A DNA stretch of 64,000 bases from Ichthyophis bannanicus (Eukaryota; Chordata; Amphibia; Gymnophiona; Ichthyophiidae), in assembly GCA_033557465.1 (NCBI GenBank), contig CM066035.1:921082235-921146234 (forward strand), in the 5' to 3' direction. Both the position numbers and the translations under genes were made by a program. Positions 1 through 10,925 of the stretch are shown piece after piece. Positions within the stretch are counted from its first letter, which is position 1. The number at the start of each line of letters is the position of its first letter. The notes below the pieces were generated by a model that did no database searches, was not told the DNA's origin, and saw only the letters and a program-made list of their open reading frames with translations.

Positions 1-90
1 TTGTGAGTATATACTTCTGGGAATTTTCTGAAAGGAATTCTTTCTATTAAAGCTAATTAATCTGTGAACCCACTATTTTTTGTTAAATCA

Positions 91-325
91 GTCAGGGCCT
101 AGTAGCAGCAGTTTAAGTTTAAATTTAAAACACAGAAGAGAACTTTCTGGTTACATTTCATACCCAGCAGAGAGCTTGTAGTTTTAATTTAATAGTCACT
201 CAGGGCCTAGCATCAGCAAAATACTTTTAGTTTAAATTTAAAACACAGAAGAGAGCTTGTAGTTTAAATTTCATAATACCTTAGAGCCTAGCAGCAGCAA
301 AGAGCTATAATTTAAATCAAATCAG
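91..325. repeat. Degenerate tandem repeat, three units
   Basis: Three imperfect copies begin near 91, 194 and 279. Each opens with a variant of AGGGCCTAGCAGCAGCA followed by TTTAAATTTAAAACACAGAAG-like sequence; spacing is about 85-103 bp. No coding potential is evident. The array lies just outside the solo LTR that starts at 368. The remainder of 1-367 shows nothing recognisable. Confidence 0.6.
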
Positions 326-367
326 AATATAGCTTACCTCAGCAGCATAGGACAGGGTACTGTGTAG

Positions 368-2020
368 TGCCACCCACCCACTACCTGGACCTTGAGGGTT
401 TCCAGGAGGAGGTGGCCTTTGGTGCCCTTCAGGGGTAAGGTACTACAATGAGACCCTAGGGATTCTGGGTGATGTAGTCCTGAGCCTCCTGAAGGGGTTG
501 AGATGGTAGTTGTGTGCTCAAGTAGTTAAAGGCAGGCAAAGAAATTTCTTTTTATGAGGTTTATTTCCCGCTTTGCAATTCAGTGCAAACAGACGCTAAG
601 AAGTTTTATAGCACAAAAACAAGAGTGAGAAAACCAAAATATACAGGGTTTGCAATGCTGGGCTAAGTGTCCATTAGCTTCGGGATTCACATTCAAATTG
701 TCATGTGACTCTTTCATGAACTGAAACTAAAAAGTCTGGTACAACAGCAAAGCTTTTTATATCCAGAAAAATGCTTTAACTTATCCAACTTTCATAAGTT
801 TTCTCAGCATGATAACAAGTAAGGTAACTTCTGTTATATTTCTTTCATATAACTTTTAAAGCACTTTAATTAATGTCCTTTTCAATGGTACAAGTTGAGC
901 AATCCATTGCTATCTCTTGCTCTGTGGAAGGCAGGGAAACATCTAAGGGCATCTCCTCTTCACAGCTGTTTGCATGCTGTGCTGAATTAGAAGGTGAAAC
1001 TGCCTTTCTTTCTAGGAATTCCCTGAACTCTGTTAGAAGTAATTCAGCCTGCGTTTTCCCTTTGCTACGCTGAAGTCTTTCTTCTGCTTCAGGTAAACAT
1101 TGGCTTAAGATGTCTATCTCATGGTAATTAGCAAGGCTGCTTTTGTCAGCACCACAGTTCGGTGTGCTAATAAAACCCTTCCCCCACTTATCTTTAAAAG
1201 TAAGTGCTGGGTTTTCCTTTAAAACTTTAACTGGCTCTGGAGAGTTTCTGAACAGGCTTTTAAAAGTAGAAACGTCAGGTTTATCTTGGCTCACGTCTCT
1301 CCAATAAGGCTCAGCATTTTTCTTTTTATTAGCTTCTAGGCTGTAGGCTTCCGCTGGCTTATTAGAATATCTTGTGCTGCTTGAATGCTTTTCAGGCTGC
1401 ACCAAACTGCCACAGTTTTGTCTGACTTTGTTCTGACTTTTAAAGTTATCCTTCCAGCTTTCTTGCTTCCCAATATTGTAGCTGCTAGCTGCTTCAACCC
1501 CACTTCGTACCTTGTGCTGAGAGTGTCTCCAGGAGAAATCTTTATCCCTCTGGTTTCTGCTCCCAGGTCCTGCTTGGTTCTCTGGAATCATGGGCTGTAT
1601 CTTCAGGTCTCTCAGTGCTTTTGAGCCCTTCTTCCCATAGAAGTCTCTCACTGCCCCTGAGTCTCCCAAGTACTTGCTTCGTGACTCCAAACTGCTGCTC
1701 CGTGGAACACAGCTGCCTTGTTGCTCTCCTTGCCGTTGCTGTTTCTCTCTCTCCTTCTCCAACTCTTCCTGTCTCTCCTCCCACTGTTTCTGTGTTTGAT
1801 TGCTTAACAAGCTCCCCGTGTGTTGCACTGCCCGCCTCCTGCTTGGGCGTGCCCAATCAGGGACTTGACCTATCTTCTCCCCTAAGGTGAGGTGTGGTTC
1901 CTGATCAGCTACATGTTTTTTTCTTTCTGAAGAGAAAATCCTGCTTTCCCTTGCAGTACCAGTTTTCTCCACCAGATCTCCGTCTATCTCCATTGCTTCT
2001 TGAGAAGCTTCTACGTCACA
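368..2020 (-). mobile_element. Solo LTR with internal ORF (copy 1)
   Basis: Read on the minus strand the LTR begins TGTGACGTAG and ends in CA, and it is flanked by the 4-bp direct repeat GTAG (364-367 and 2021-2024). The 3' part after the ORF, including the stretch near 480-600, matches the corresponding part of the gypsy LTRs at 40299 and 45143: the AGGCAGGCAAAGA motif, then AATAAA-type signals on the minus strand. No internal retroelement sequence adjoins either end, so this is a solo LTR. The copy is clearly diverged from the LTRs of the complete element. Confidence 0.8.
866..1993 (-). CDS. LTR-encoded charged protein, 375 aa, function unknown
   Basis: The ATG lies 28 nt inside the LTR 5' end, the same place as in the gypsy LTRs. 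The protein aligns over its length with the ORF at 45586-46698. A shared N-terminal segment carries an ESR..F..ERK motif and a WARP..RRAVQ motif. A central Glu/Gln/Arg/Lys-rich stretch follows (about residues 70-95). A C-terminal block has an LL.EF.E(F/Y)LE.KA motif and ends with MDCSTC and a few residues. There is no signal peptide, membrane segment or recognised catalytic motif. The frame is open throughout although the element is only a solo LTR. I do not recognise the family; a retroelement accessory protein is inferred from its location only. Confidence 0.6.
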   Translation of the reverse strand: MEIDGDLVEKTGTARESRIFSSERKKHVADQEPHLTLGEKIGQVPDWARPSRRRAVQHTGSLLSNQTQKQWEERQEELEKEREKQQRQGEQQGSCVPRSSSLESRSKYLGDSGAVRDFYGKKGSKALRDLKIQPMIPENQAGPGSRNQRDKDFSWRHSQHKVRSGVEAASSYNIGKQESWKDNFKSQNKVRQNCGSLVQPEKHSSSTRYSNKPAEAYSLEANKKKNAEPYWRDVSQDKPDVSTFKSLFRNSPEPVKVLKENPALTFKDKWGKGFISTPNCGADKSSLANYHEIDILSQCLPEAEERLQRSKGKTQAELLLTEFREFLERKAVSPSNSAQHANSCEEEMPLDVSLPSTEQEIAMDCSTCTIEKDIN

Positions 2021-2024
2021 GTAG

Positions 2025-2303
2025 CAACCCTCTTTTAATAAGTGTTATTTCCCTCCCTCCCTCCCCACACCCACCCACCCCTGGGATAATCGTAGCTTTA
2101 TAGGTACTTACATATCTTAAAAGACAGGAGGTGCTCTCAGGTGAAGCTCGTTACCCAAATCAGTCATACACTAAGGACCTGAGATTAATTAAGCTTCAGG
2201 TGAACAAGGTATATTAAACGTATTAGGTACAGTTTTATTGGTATAAATATCAACCCTTAGTAAGTAAAGAACTTAAAGATCTAAACAAAAACTTAAAACT
2301 AAG
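2025..2303. other. No recognised feature
   Basis: AT-rich sequence with a short CCCTCCCTCC-like tract near 2050. It may include the 5' leader of the CR1 ORF1 fragment that follows. No gene or clear repeat boundary is visible. Confidence 0.4.
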
Positions 2304-2583
2304 ATGCAGAAAGGAGTCCAGCAGCGAGATGGGGGCTTTCCAGTCTTTTGCATTGAGTGTCACATGTATGATTTTCTCCCAGTTGGTGAGAGGTCTTACG
2401 TCTGCACTAGGTGCAAGGAGCTCTTTGCTCTCAGGGAACGAGTCCATTCTCTAGAGGCTAGAGTAGCGGACTTGGAAAGCATAAGAAAGACAGAGAGGTA
2501 CATAGACAAGACCTACAGGGATATAGTCCTGAAGTCCCACCTCCAGTCTGGTAGCATCCCTGTTGCCATGGAGGAGAGAGGTC
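2304..2583 (+). pseudogene. CR1 LINE ORF1 fragment (zinc-binding/coiled-coil part)
   Basis: The translation has two Cys pairs (CIEC and, about 18 residues later, CTRC) followed by a leucine-heptad segment (ALRERVHSLEARVADLE). That is the arrangement of the N-terminal region of CR1 ORF1 proteins, which bind nucleic acid in the retrotransposition complex. The frame runs on to a stop at 2681, but homology seems to end near 2583, where minus-strand CR1 3' sequence begins. The fragment is in opposite orientation to the adjoining CR1 copy. It is either a separate insertion or the inverted 5' part of the same one. Confidence 0.45.
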
Positions 2584-2589
2584 ACGTGA

Positions 2590-5170
2590 CAGCCTCTCCT
2601 CATAGGGGTATCCTTCCATCCCCCTTACAATTTTGGTGGCTCTTCTCTATACCTTTTCTAATTCCACTATATCCTTTTTAAGAAACGGATGACCAGAATG
2701 CCACACAATATTCAAGGTGCGGTCTCACCATGGAACGATACAGAGGCATTATAATATCCTTTGTTTTATTCTCCATTCCTTTCCTTATGATTCCTAACAT
2801 TTTATTTGCCTTCTTGACAGCCGCTGCACACTGGGCAGAGGGTTTAAATGTCTTATCCACGATGATGCCTATATCTTTTTTCCTGAGAGGGTTGGTTCCT
2901 AATGCGGAACCTTGCATCGTATAACCATAATTTGGGTAGTTCTTTCTTAAGTGCATAACTTTGCACTTATCCACATTAAATTTCATCAGCCATTTGGATG
3001 TCCAGTCTTCCAGTTTATCAAGATCCTCTTGCAATTTTTCACAATCCTCTTGGGTTTAACAACTTTAAATAATTTTGTGTCATCTGCAAATTTGACTACC
3101 TCACTCATTATTCCCATTTCCAGATCATTTACGAATATGTTAAAAAGCAGCAGACCCACCACAGATCCCTGGGACACTCCACTATTCACCTTTCTCCATT
3201 GGGGAAATTGGCCATTCAGTCATACCCTCTGCTTTCTATCTTTTAACCAGTTCCTGACTGCCTCCTATCCCATTACTTTTTAATTCGACCAAGAGTCTCT
3301 CATAAGGGACCTTATCAAAGGCTTTCGAAAATCCAGATACATTATATTGACTGGCTCACCTTTGTCTGTTTATTCACACCTTCAAACAAATATAGCAGAT
3401 TAGTAAGACAAGACCTTCCTTGGCTAAAGCCATGTTGGCTTTCTCAAATTAAACCATGACTATCTACATGTTCAGTAATTTTGTTCTTTACAATGGTTTC
3501 TTCCATTTTGCCTGGTACTGATGTCAGGCTCACCGGCCTGTAGTTTCCCAGTTCATTCCTGGAACCCTTTTTAAAAACCGGTGTTATGTTGGCCATTCGC
3601 CACTCTTCAGGTACTACAGATGATTTTGATGATAGTTCATAGATTGCTAAAAGTAGGTCTGTAATCTCATATTTCAGTTCTTTCAATACCCTCAGGTGTA
3701 TGCCATCCGCTCCAGGTGATTTGCTACTGTTTAGTTTATCAAATTGTTGTAATATATCTTCCCGGTGTATCGATATTTCTTTCAATTCTTCCGATGCATC
3801 ACCTTTAAATACCATTTTAGGCATGGGTAATTTCCCTACAACTTCTTCAGTAAAGACTGAAGCAAAGAATACATTCAGTCTCTCCGTTATGGCCTTGCCC
3901 CCTCTTAGTGCCTCTTTTACCCCTCTATCATCTAATGGTCCAACTGACTCTCTCACAGGCTTTTTTGCTACTAATGTACTTGAAAAAGTCTTTATTATTT
4001 GTTTTTGCTTCCACAGCAAGCTTCTTCTCACATTCTCTTTGTCTTCCTTATCAATGCCTTGCATCTAACTTATCAGTGCTTATGTTGTTTCCAGTTTTTG
4101 TCATTTGGCTCCTTTTTCCATTTCCCAAAAGGATGCTTTTTTGGCAACAACAGCCTCTCTGTAACACTAAGGACTAGGTCCAAAATGGCTTCCCCTCTTG
4201 GTTCATGAACCAGCTGCTCCAAGAAGCAGTCATTTATTTCATCTAGAAACTTTATCTCCCTAGCATGTCCTGCCATGAGACTGACCCAGTCGATACTGGG
4301 GTAATTGAAATCACCCATTATTATTACTGTATTGTAACTTGTGTTAGCTTCCCTGATTTCTTTGAGCATTTCCTCATCTTTTGTTCATTCTGACCAGGCA
4401 GTCGATAGTACACCCCCACTGCCATCGCCTTCCCCTTCCCCTTTTTACATGGAATTTCAATCCATAGAGGTTCTACCATGTATTTTGTTTCCTGCAAAAC
4501 TTTAATCCTTTGTGACTCAATGCCCTCTCTAACATAGAGCGCAACCCTTCCACCAATTTGTTCTACTCTATTATTGCGATATAATTTGAACCCAGGTATT
4601 ACAGTGTTCCACTGGTTGTCCTCCTTTCACCAGGTCTCTGAGATACCAATCATATCTAACCTCTCATTTAGTGCTATATATTTTAACTCTCCCATCTTAT
4701 TTTTTAGATTTCCAGCATTTGCATACAAGCATTTTAGAGGATGTATTTTATTCATATTAATCTGGTTATTGGTAGGCAGGAGTTATTTGGAATCTTTCAG
4801 CTTTGTCTGCTCTGTACTTAAGGGTATTTGGATTACTTTTTTCTTTATTGGAACCTCTCTATCAGGATGCCCTAACTTCAATCTTTTGCTCGTATCCTTC
4901 AAGGATACATTGTTCTGAACCATGCGCTCTTGGGTGACTGTCGGCTTTGCCCTTTTATCTAGTTTAAAAGGTTAATGCCAGCAGCCTGTTTCCATCCCGG
5001 TTAAGATGGAGCCCATCCCTTTGGAAAAAACCCTCCTTTCCCCAGAATGTTCCCCAATTCCTAACAAATCCAAACCCTCTTCTTTGCACTATTGTGTCAT
5101 CCACACATTGAGACTCTGGAGCTCTGCCTGCCTTTTGTATCCTGCGCGTGGAATTTCAAATTAACATTCA
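2590..5170 (-). pseudogene. CR1 LINE ORF2 (endonuclease-reverse transcriptase), decayed
   Basis: Minus-strand reading gives, in order: an APE-type endonuclease start (ANAGNLKNKMGELKYI, near 4730); the endonuclease motif MGDFNYPSIDW (near 4310); RT motifs KSPGADGIH and NYRPVSLTSVPGK (3500-3730); the catalytic-region variant FADDTKL (near 3080); and a C-terminal CR1 block ending RPHLEYCVAFW (near 2690). Frameshifts and stops separate these blocks (for example near 3190, 3440 and 4070), so no functional product is possible. The 3' end appears cut near 2590. The protein would nick target DNA and reverse-transcribe CR1 RNA. Confidence 0.85.
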
Positions 5171-5928
5171 ACTGAGGAAGGGGAACTAATTCAACAGCAG
5201 TGGTCATTGGGTCTGTCATTTGTAAATGTTGCAGTCATGTAAAATCGGAAATTATAAACTGTCCATCACTAAAAAATGCTTTCACTTCTACTGTGCACAG
5301 AATTTCCCTATTAATACAAGATCTTACTTGTAGATTGCAAGGCTGATTTCTGGAATTTGATAATGAAAGTAGACACAAGAATGGGTGAATTGATCCATCC
5401 CTGAGAGCTAGAACTAGGCTTTCTGAAGAAGCAGCGAGAAGACAGTCATTGAGGTAGAGAATAAAGAAGATGACCTTGCTGTGTAGATAGACAGCTATCA
5501 CGACTAGACATCAGTAAAGATCCTGGGGCCTAAAGAAAGGCTGAGAGACCTCATATTGAAAGTAGTCCGCATGAAGGAGAAACTGGAGGTATTTTCTGGA
5601 ACAAAGATGGATCAGGATATGTGTGAACCCAGCCAGGCTGCTCTCTTTAGGAATGGTCGAATGGGACATTGAGCAGCCCCATGTTTCTTCTTTCGGAAGT
5701 GGTACTATAAGCAGTTGAATAAGAAATTAGAGATTACTACCTGATGTGAGCAATTGGATTTCACTCCCTGATTCAATTCCCGGCAGAATGCTAGTAGTGG
5801 AATGGTAGAAGTGTGCTTTCTCCTAGTATGACACAGATGGGACGGGAGACTTTTTAGATAAGTACTACCTTGCCCAGAAAGATACAGTTTGAAACGCATT
5901 GGTTTGTTGGCAGTTTTTAGATGCATGA
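5171..5928. other. No recognised feature
   Basis: About 760 bp between the CR1 copy and the next LTR. Only short spurious frames are present and no terminal repeats were found. It may be unique sequence or an old unrecognised repeat. Confidence 0.4.
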
Positions 5929-6072
5929 TGTGATAAGGAAGCTTATCATAGCTCAGGAAGGAGCTATAGAAAAGGTGAAGTGACTCTGAACAAGCAACCT
6001 GTCAGTTCTGGTAGAAATAAGAAAACAGAATTTTCCCATAAAAGACTACCAGTCCCAGAATGCACCAGGTTT

Positions 6073-6246
6073 CCAACACAGGCCGTGTTTCGTACACCAC
6101 TTCCTCAGGGGTTATAGGCTCACTACAAAATATACATACATGTGAAACCAACAGCAAACAGAAATACTTGTGTAAACATGAATACAAAAAGACAAATCAT
6201 TTTATACCACACTAAATAAATAAATAACTAAGATAAGTCATAAAAA
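6073..6246 (-). repeat. Left inverted arm of the Penelope-like element
   Basis: Reverse complement of 8337-8504 with no mismatch that I can find. The match runs a further 6 bases (CCAACA, 6073-6078) into the target duplication, so the exact junction is ambiguous by that microhomology. Confidence 0.9.
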
Positions 6247-7066
6247 TATATCTTAAAATAAACTAATTATAAAAAATAAATAATAAATAATTAAAAACTT
6301 TAATAATAAACAAAAAAATCAATTAAAAAACAATTAAAAACATGTAAACACTCATAATGCGATAACTCACATGATAAAACTATAAAAAATACGTCACATT
6401 AAAAATATATAAGATGGTATTAATAATAACAATAATAACAACAATAAAAATGAAAAACTTATTATATAATATTAAAAACCAGGACGTGTCAACTGTGTAT
6501 ATATATATAAAAAAAACCTCTTTTAATTATAACCACAAGAACAGGAGAAAAACGAAGAAATAACGGAAAAAAGGAGGAGGACTAGAAAAAAACAAAATAA
6601 TATAAATTGTTAATGCCAATGTCTAAATTAAAACAAAATTAAAATAAATTGATAAAAATTAAAAAAAAATATATATATATATATTAAACAATTGTATAAA
6701 AATAAAAATAAAAATAAAAAATAAAATTAAAATATAAAATTAAAAAATTAAAAAATTATATTAAAATAATGAATGTATATCAAATATATAAAATATATAT
6801 ATATATATAAAATATTACATAATAAAATATAATAATATAATAAAATAATAAAATAATTTAAAATTGCACATACATTGCACATCTATACAATAAATAAAAA
6901 CATATTTTTCAAAAAACATAAAAACAACACAATAAAAAATTGTGTAACATGAAAAAAAAATAATATATATATTTATAGATTTTATGAAAATAGAATTTTG
7001 CATAACCATAAAAAAATTAAAAAATAAATAATTAAAAAAGTTAAAAATAATAATACAACCTACCAC
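6247..7066. repeat. Very AT-rich core of the insertion
   Basis: About 800 bp composed almost entirely of A and T, with runs of TA dinucleotides (for example 6670-6685 and 6788-6808) and AATAATAA patterns. Frames here give low-complexity Ile/Phe/Tyr peptides with no similarity to proteins. It may be expanded microsatellite sequence within the element. Confidence 0.6.
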
Positions 7067-7555
7067 TGCACCAAGCCAAATTCAGAGAAACCTTTTGCTG
7101 AGCAGAGGCACGGATCCCACCTGCCTCTAGTGCGCGATGCAATTTATGATTGTATGTGAAAAAACTAAACAAATAAATAAACAAACAAAATCAATAAATG
7201 ATTTAAACATTGGCAAAGACAACATAGAGTGAAAATGAACTTTCAGAGAAATCGTAAACATGAAGGGCATCATGATATGGGGAAAGCCAAAATTCGACTG
7301 GCTAAACCCATTGCGTGCTGTGATTCAAAATCCTTTATATTGCTCTCCTTAAAGAGACTTGTGAAACAAAGGGTATAAAATGTATCCTAATTAAATGCTG
7401 TATTGATTTTTTAAAATTGAACTACAAGAATAGATATCTTAAATCGTTTAAACCACTATTGGCATGTTGCCAACACTTTAAAACCCATTAAAGGGAGGGA
7501 AAAAGAAAGATTATGTCATCCTTACTCTATATTTATTAAGGGCTAACCTATGATG

Positions 7556-7960
7556 GTACTGAGTAATACTAGAATGAAAATATGTAGGTGAATTGACTTT
7601 TGCGATGAAAAATACAGGACCGTGAAACCAAAAACGGGGTGCAGTAAAAACAAATAATTGCCAGAAGTCAATCGCTCTCATGCATGTTCTCAAATGTGCA
7701 GGCAAAACAAATAAACCTGCTCAATCATGTAGAGTCGTTATTCTTCCAACTAAGTGCTACTAGAATGAAAACAATCATATAAATATATATAAAAAAAACT
7801 TCTGCTGTAAAGAGTGCAGGACCATGAAAACACCGGCGGAGCGCAGCAAAAAACAGATAAATGTCAGAAACCGATTGCTCCCATACATGTCTCAAATATT
7901 CAAGCCGAATAAAATATTAAACCTGCTCAATCTTGTAGAATCATTATTCTTACGATAAGA
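7556..7960. repeat. Direct duplication of about 200 bp inside the insertion
   Basis: The segment from about 7556 to 7745 recurs diverged from about 7755 to 7955. Shared landmarks in order are CTAGAATGAAAA, CAGGACCGTGAAA / CAGGACCATGAAA, CAGAA(G/A)..ATCGCTC, and CCTGCTCAATC(A/T)TGTAGA followed by TTATTCTT. No protein is encoded. Confidence 0.65.
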
Positions 7961-8336
7961 AGAAAAAATGAAAAACCTTTCGTGTACCAGAGACAGTAAA
8001 CGACTGACCGCCATCTACTTATAACCTATTTATAAATATTAATGCAAATATTTACTAATCCCGTAAACCCACAGTGAAAATCAAAAAACACTCGTGAACA
8101 AATGTGAGGATGCCCCTGTGGCCCATACAGATGCCACATCTAATAAAATGTCCTCCCCGAGAAATACTCGATACCGCCGTGAACCGGGCAAACCGTGCTG
8201 ATCATGACGGCACCGTCCACTGCACATACGTACTTCTTTTAAAACGCTGTATTATGGCGGGAAACCGGAGGCACACAGACCCCGAACTCTCACCACATTA
8301 GGAGTGCTATTGAAAAATTTCTACACCACATCGTAT

Positions 8337-8620
8337 TTTTTATGACTTATCTTAGTTATTTATTTATTTAGTGTGGTATAAAATGATTTGTCTTTTTGTA
8401 TTCATGTTTACACAAGTATTTCTGTTTGCTGTTGGTTTCACATGTATGTATATTTTGTAGTGAGCCTATAACCCCTGAGGAAGTGGTGTACGAAACACGG
8501 CCTGTGTTGGGTTTGGCGCACCTTATCCGTGGATCAATAAAGGTCAATTTTGAACCTCCTGCCACGTTTTCTGACTGGTTCCTGTTACCCACGTGGTAAT
8601 TTGCTGTTTCTTGGTGGACC
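8337..8620 (+). repeat. Right terminal repeat of the Penelope-like element
   Basis: The inverted arm (8337-8504) is followed by a further 116 bp present only at this end. That part contains the ATCAATAAAGG motif and runs to the target duplication. The left copy is therefore truncated relative to this one. Confidence 0.7.
8470..8513 (+). ncRNA. Candidate type I hammerhead ribozyme
   Basis: In order: AACCC (8470-8474), the core CTGAGGA matching CUGANGA (8475-8481), a short stem-loop (8482-8491), GAAA (8492-8495), CAC-GGCCT-GTG forming a 3-bp stem III (8496-8506), TT as the cleavage dinucleotide, and GGGTT (8509-8513) complementary to AACCC as stem I. Predicted cleavage lies between 8508 and 8509. 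Stem II is weak (GT/AC closing pairs with an unpaired A next to the core). Hammerheads with very short stem III are known from Penelope-like elements. Activity is not shown. Confidence 0.45.
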
Positions 8621-8634
8621 CCAGGTTTCCAACA

Positions 8635-9423
8635 GCCATTAGAGGAGCTGAAGTGGGGAAACGTGTGTTCAATCAGGAGGGCTATGAGGTAATCCCTAAG
8701 CACTCATCTCAAAGGGCAGGGCCTGATTCAGCACAGCTGCGCTGTGTTAGGGAGGAGCACTCATCTAAGCAGAATAAGAGTAGAGTTTATTCTACAGATT
8801 ACCATCTTCATGATCACCTTGGATATCCAGAGAAGGATCATCAGTTTCATCTGAAGGATCATCAGAGGCAGAAGCCAAACCGGACAGACAGAGAGAAAAA
8901 GAAACCCTCTGGAAGAAAGAGGAGAAAAGCCTTTGAGAGGTCTAGAAGAGTCCAAAGCAGTACGTATACTGGGAGGTATCCCAAGGGCCAGTATACACCA
9001 TTGGACTGGGGAAAAGCAGAGGAATGGTGCTGCAGAGCTAGGAATCTCCAGACGCTACCTGTGAGGGAGACGGCTGCACGTGGAAGGGACCCTAAGACCG
9101 GTGCCAGAAGGTATGTGAAGAGAGATCCAGTGTCCAGGGATCTGGATTGGAAGGCTGGACATAAGAACTGGACTACATACTGGCCAGGCTATATAGAGAG
9201 GAACTCTAACAGCAATGGAAGCTCAGGTATGAACACTGATCTATGCCCTAGCTATAACGTTGAAAGACAGCAGGGAAACAAGTATTCTCCTGAAAGTGCT
9301 CCATTGAGAGATTCATCTGTGCCAATCCATGATATTGAACCCATGCTTGTTGAACAAGGGGGAATAATAGCAGATGAAGATCCTGTTTATATGGACTGCT
9401 CTCTATCTAAACTCCGTTGGTAA
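8635..9423 (+). pseudogene. LTR-encoded protein, copy 2, 5' part cut off by the insertion
   Basis: The frame is open from the Penelope-like junction to the stop at 9421-9423 (about 262 codons of LTR origin). It is close to the protein at 63166-63921 and shares the MDCS motif near the C-terminus with other family members. A basic segment (KKKPSGRKRRKAFERSRR) lies in the first half and a TYWPGYIERN motif in the second. Its N-terminal part lies before the insertion (5929-6078). The position of the family start codon reads ATA instead of ATG, and an in-frame TGA follows, so this copy is probably not translated from the usual start. Confidence 0.55.
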
Positions 9424-10239
9424 CTTTCTGTTATAAAGTACAGCAACCATCACAAAGAAATATAAACTTGTTCTTTAATCTACTCAGAAAAGCTCCTGAA
9501 GCAGGATTTGACCCACACAGTAGAAAGCAAGCCAGCTAAGGGGTTTCAGCTGGATAACTGCTAGCAATTAAGCCTTACCTAATTGCTTGTGAGCTAGGAG
9601 AGAATCACTTCTGAATCTATGTGGGAAGTAATCAGAAGTTAACCTGAAAAGAACAGTTATTTTCTTTCTTTGTGGCTTTTCCTTTGTTAGATATATGCTA
9701 AGAAAACATTAGCTAATTGCCTGACAAGTTTAAAGGTTGTTTTCCTGATTTTGATTTTGACTTTGTTTTTCCAAGTTAACACTGAAAGCAAGTAACCTGA
9801 TTTATGTGCTACCAAGCATATCTGTGTTGGGAGAAATAACCCCATAAATAAATATCTTATTGGCTTTACCCAAGAGCACAACTAAATTATTGTCAGCAGC
9901 TGTGTCTGGTGTGAATGAACTACATTGCCCACAATCCCTTGCAAATCATATAGAGATATGCACTTGCCAAGACTGTGAAGAATCTCACCCAGGCAGCCGT
10001 CTGACAATGATCACTTAAAATTGATTATTTATTTATTTATTTATTTATTTTTATTTATTTAGCAGTTATTTCTATACCGCTCTTTCACAAGTATCAAGTG
10101 CGGTTTACAATGAACATTATGTTATATGGTATGGGTAGTATCATACCAAGTCATTTTACATAGAACATAGAACAGGTGAACTAGGTACAGGTAACAGTAT
10201 AATATTTAAACAGTAAATTATTAGAACGTTAAACTATTA

Positions 10240-10815
10240 GGGGTCTGTTTACTAAAGGCCGGTGTTGTGCGGTCCGCGGTACCGAGCGGGTGCCGTATAA
10301 GGAGTGGGCGTTCCGTCGTGAAGAACAGAAGCTGTGATTGACAGATGCGCTAAGGTGCGCGGCGCCCGTGTGGTTAGTGCCCTGTGACATTACGGCGTTT
10401 GATCTGTGCACATAGATCACACTGCTCACGGTTTTTGGGCTTCCACTATTGTGCTGCACATTGCTGACGGAAACGGTTTCTTTTCCCTGCACAGCACCTC
10501 TAACGCGAGTGTTTCACTGGCGGTAAATTTCTTTGCAGATTCGGGCACGCTCCTGTGCGGCGAGTCTCTCCCCTCCCACATTCCGCCCACTGACCCCGTC
10601 TCTCCGCCCCTAGGGGGCCTTCCTCCGCCCTCATTTCGCCTTGGCACGCCTCTTTCGCACATTACCGCCCCGCAAATGTGCGCGTTGTCGGCGCACGCTT
10701 GCGGGACCCGTTAATGTGCCGCGCACTCGTACGGGGCGCTTAAGAGCACTTAAATACATCTTTTAGAGCGCTCATGTGCGCCCCGTACAAGTGCGCCGTT
10801 TAGTAAACAGACCCC
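10240..10815. mobile_element. PIF/Harbinger-like MITE, 576 bp
   Basis: The ends are inverted: GGGGTCTGTTTACTAAA at the left and TTTAGTAAACAGACCCC at the right. They are flanked by TTA (10237-10239 and 10816-10818). The interior is GC-rich with many CG dinucleotides and shows no transposase. Three-base TTA/TAA duplications are typical of PIF/Harbinger elements. It interrupts the L2 3' UTR, so it is younger than that LINE copy. Confidence 0.75.
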
Positions 10816-10925
10816 TTAGAACATATGTACATAGTAGATATTTACAATTATCATATATCGCTTGTAGGTGTAAACATTAATTTAATCTTGAAGGCACGTA
10901 GTTATATAATGGTTGTATTTGCTAG

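Larger units (their letters stand above)
6079..8620 (+). mobile_element. Non-autonomous Penelope-like element with head-to-head inverted ends
   Basis: The insertion is bounded by the 14-bp duplication CCAGGTTTCCAACA (6065-6078 and 8621-8634). Its left end is the perfect reverse complement of an internal part of its right end (168 bp, 6079-6246 against 8337-8504). Inverted terminal 'pLTR' copies, target duplications of this size and a hammerhead-like ribozyme in the terminal repeat are typical of Penelope-like elements. The interior holds no reverse transcriptase or GIY-YIG frame: it is very AT-rich sequence, then a tandem duplication. A terminal ATCAATAAAGG near 8536 could be a polyadenylation signal. 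Class assignment is inference; the boundaries are seen directly. Confidence 0.6.
5929..10006 (+). mobile_element. Solo LTR with internal ORF (copy 2), split by a Penelope-like insertion
   Basis: The LTR starts TGTGATAAGG at 5929 and ends CTGACA at 10006, flanked by the direct repeat ATGA (5925-5928 and 10007-10010). The same LTR is seen uninterrupted at 62991 to the window end, which shows that 6079-8620 is a later insertion. Without the insertion the LTR is about 1.5 kb. The ORF occupies its first part; a TATAAAG-like promoter motif near 9434 and promoter/terminator-type sequence follow. No internal retroelement region adjoins it. Confidence 0.85.

Noticed and set aside
6815..7066. Frame of 83 aa with Phe/Ile/Tyr-rich membrane-like sequence
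   Set aside because: Entirely in nearly pure A/T sequence; low-complexity artefact.
10406..10714. Opposing frames of about 100 and 80 aa in GC-rich sequence
   Set aside because: They lie within the palindromic MITE (10240-10815) and have no domain.
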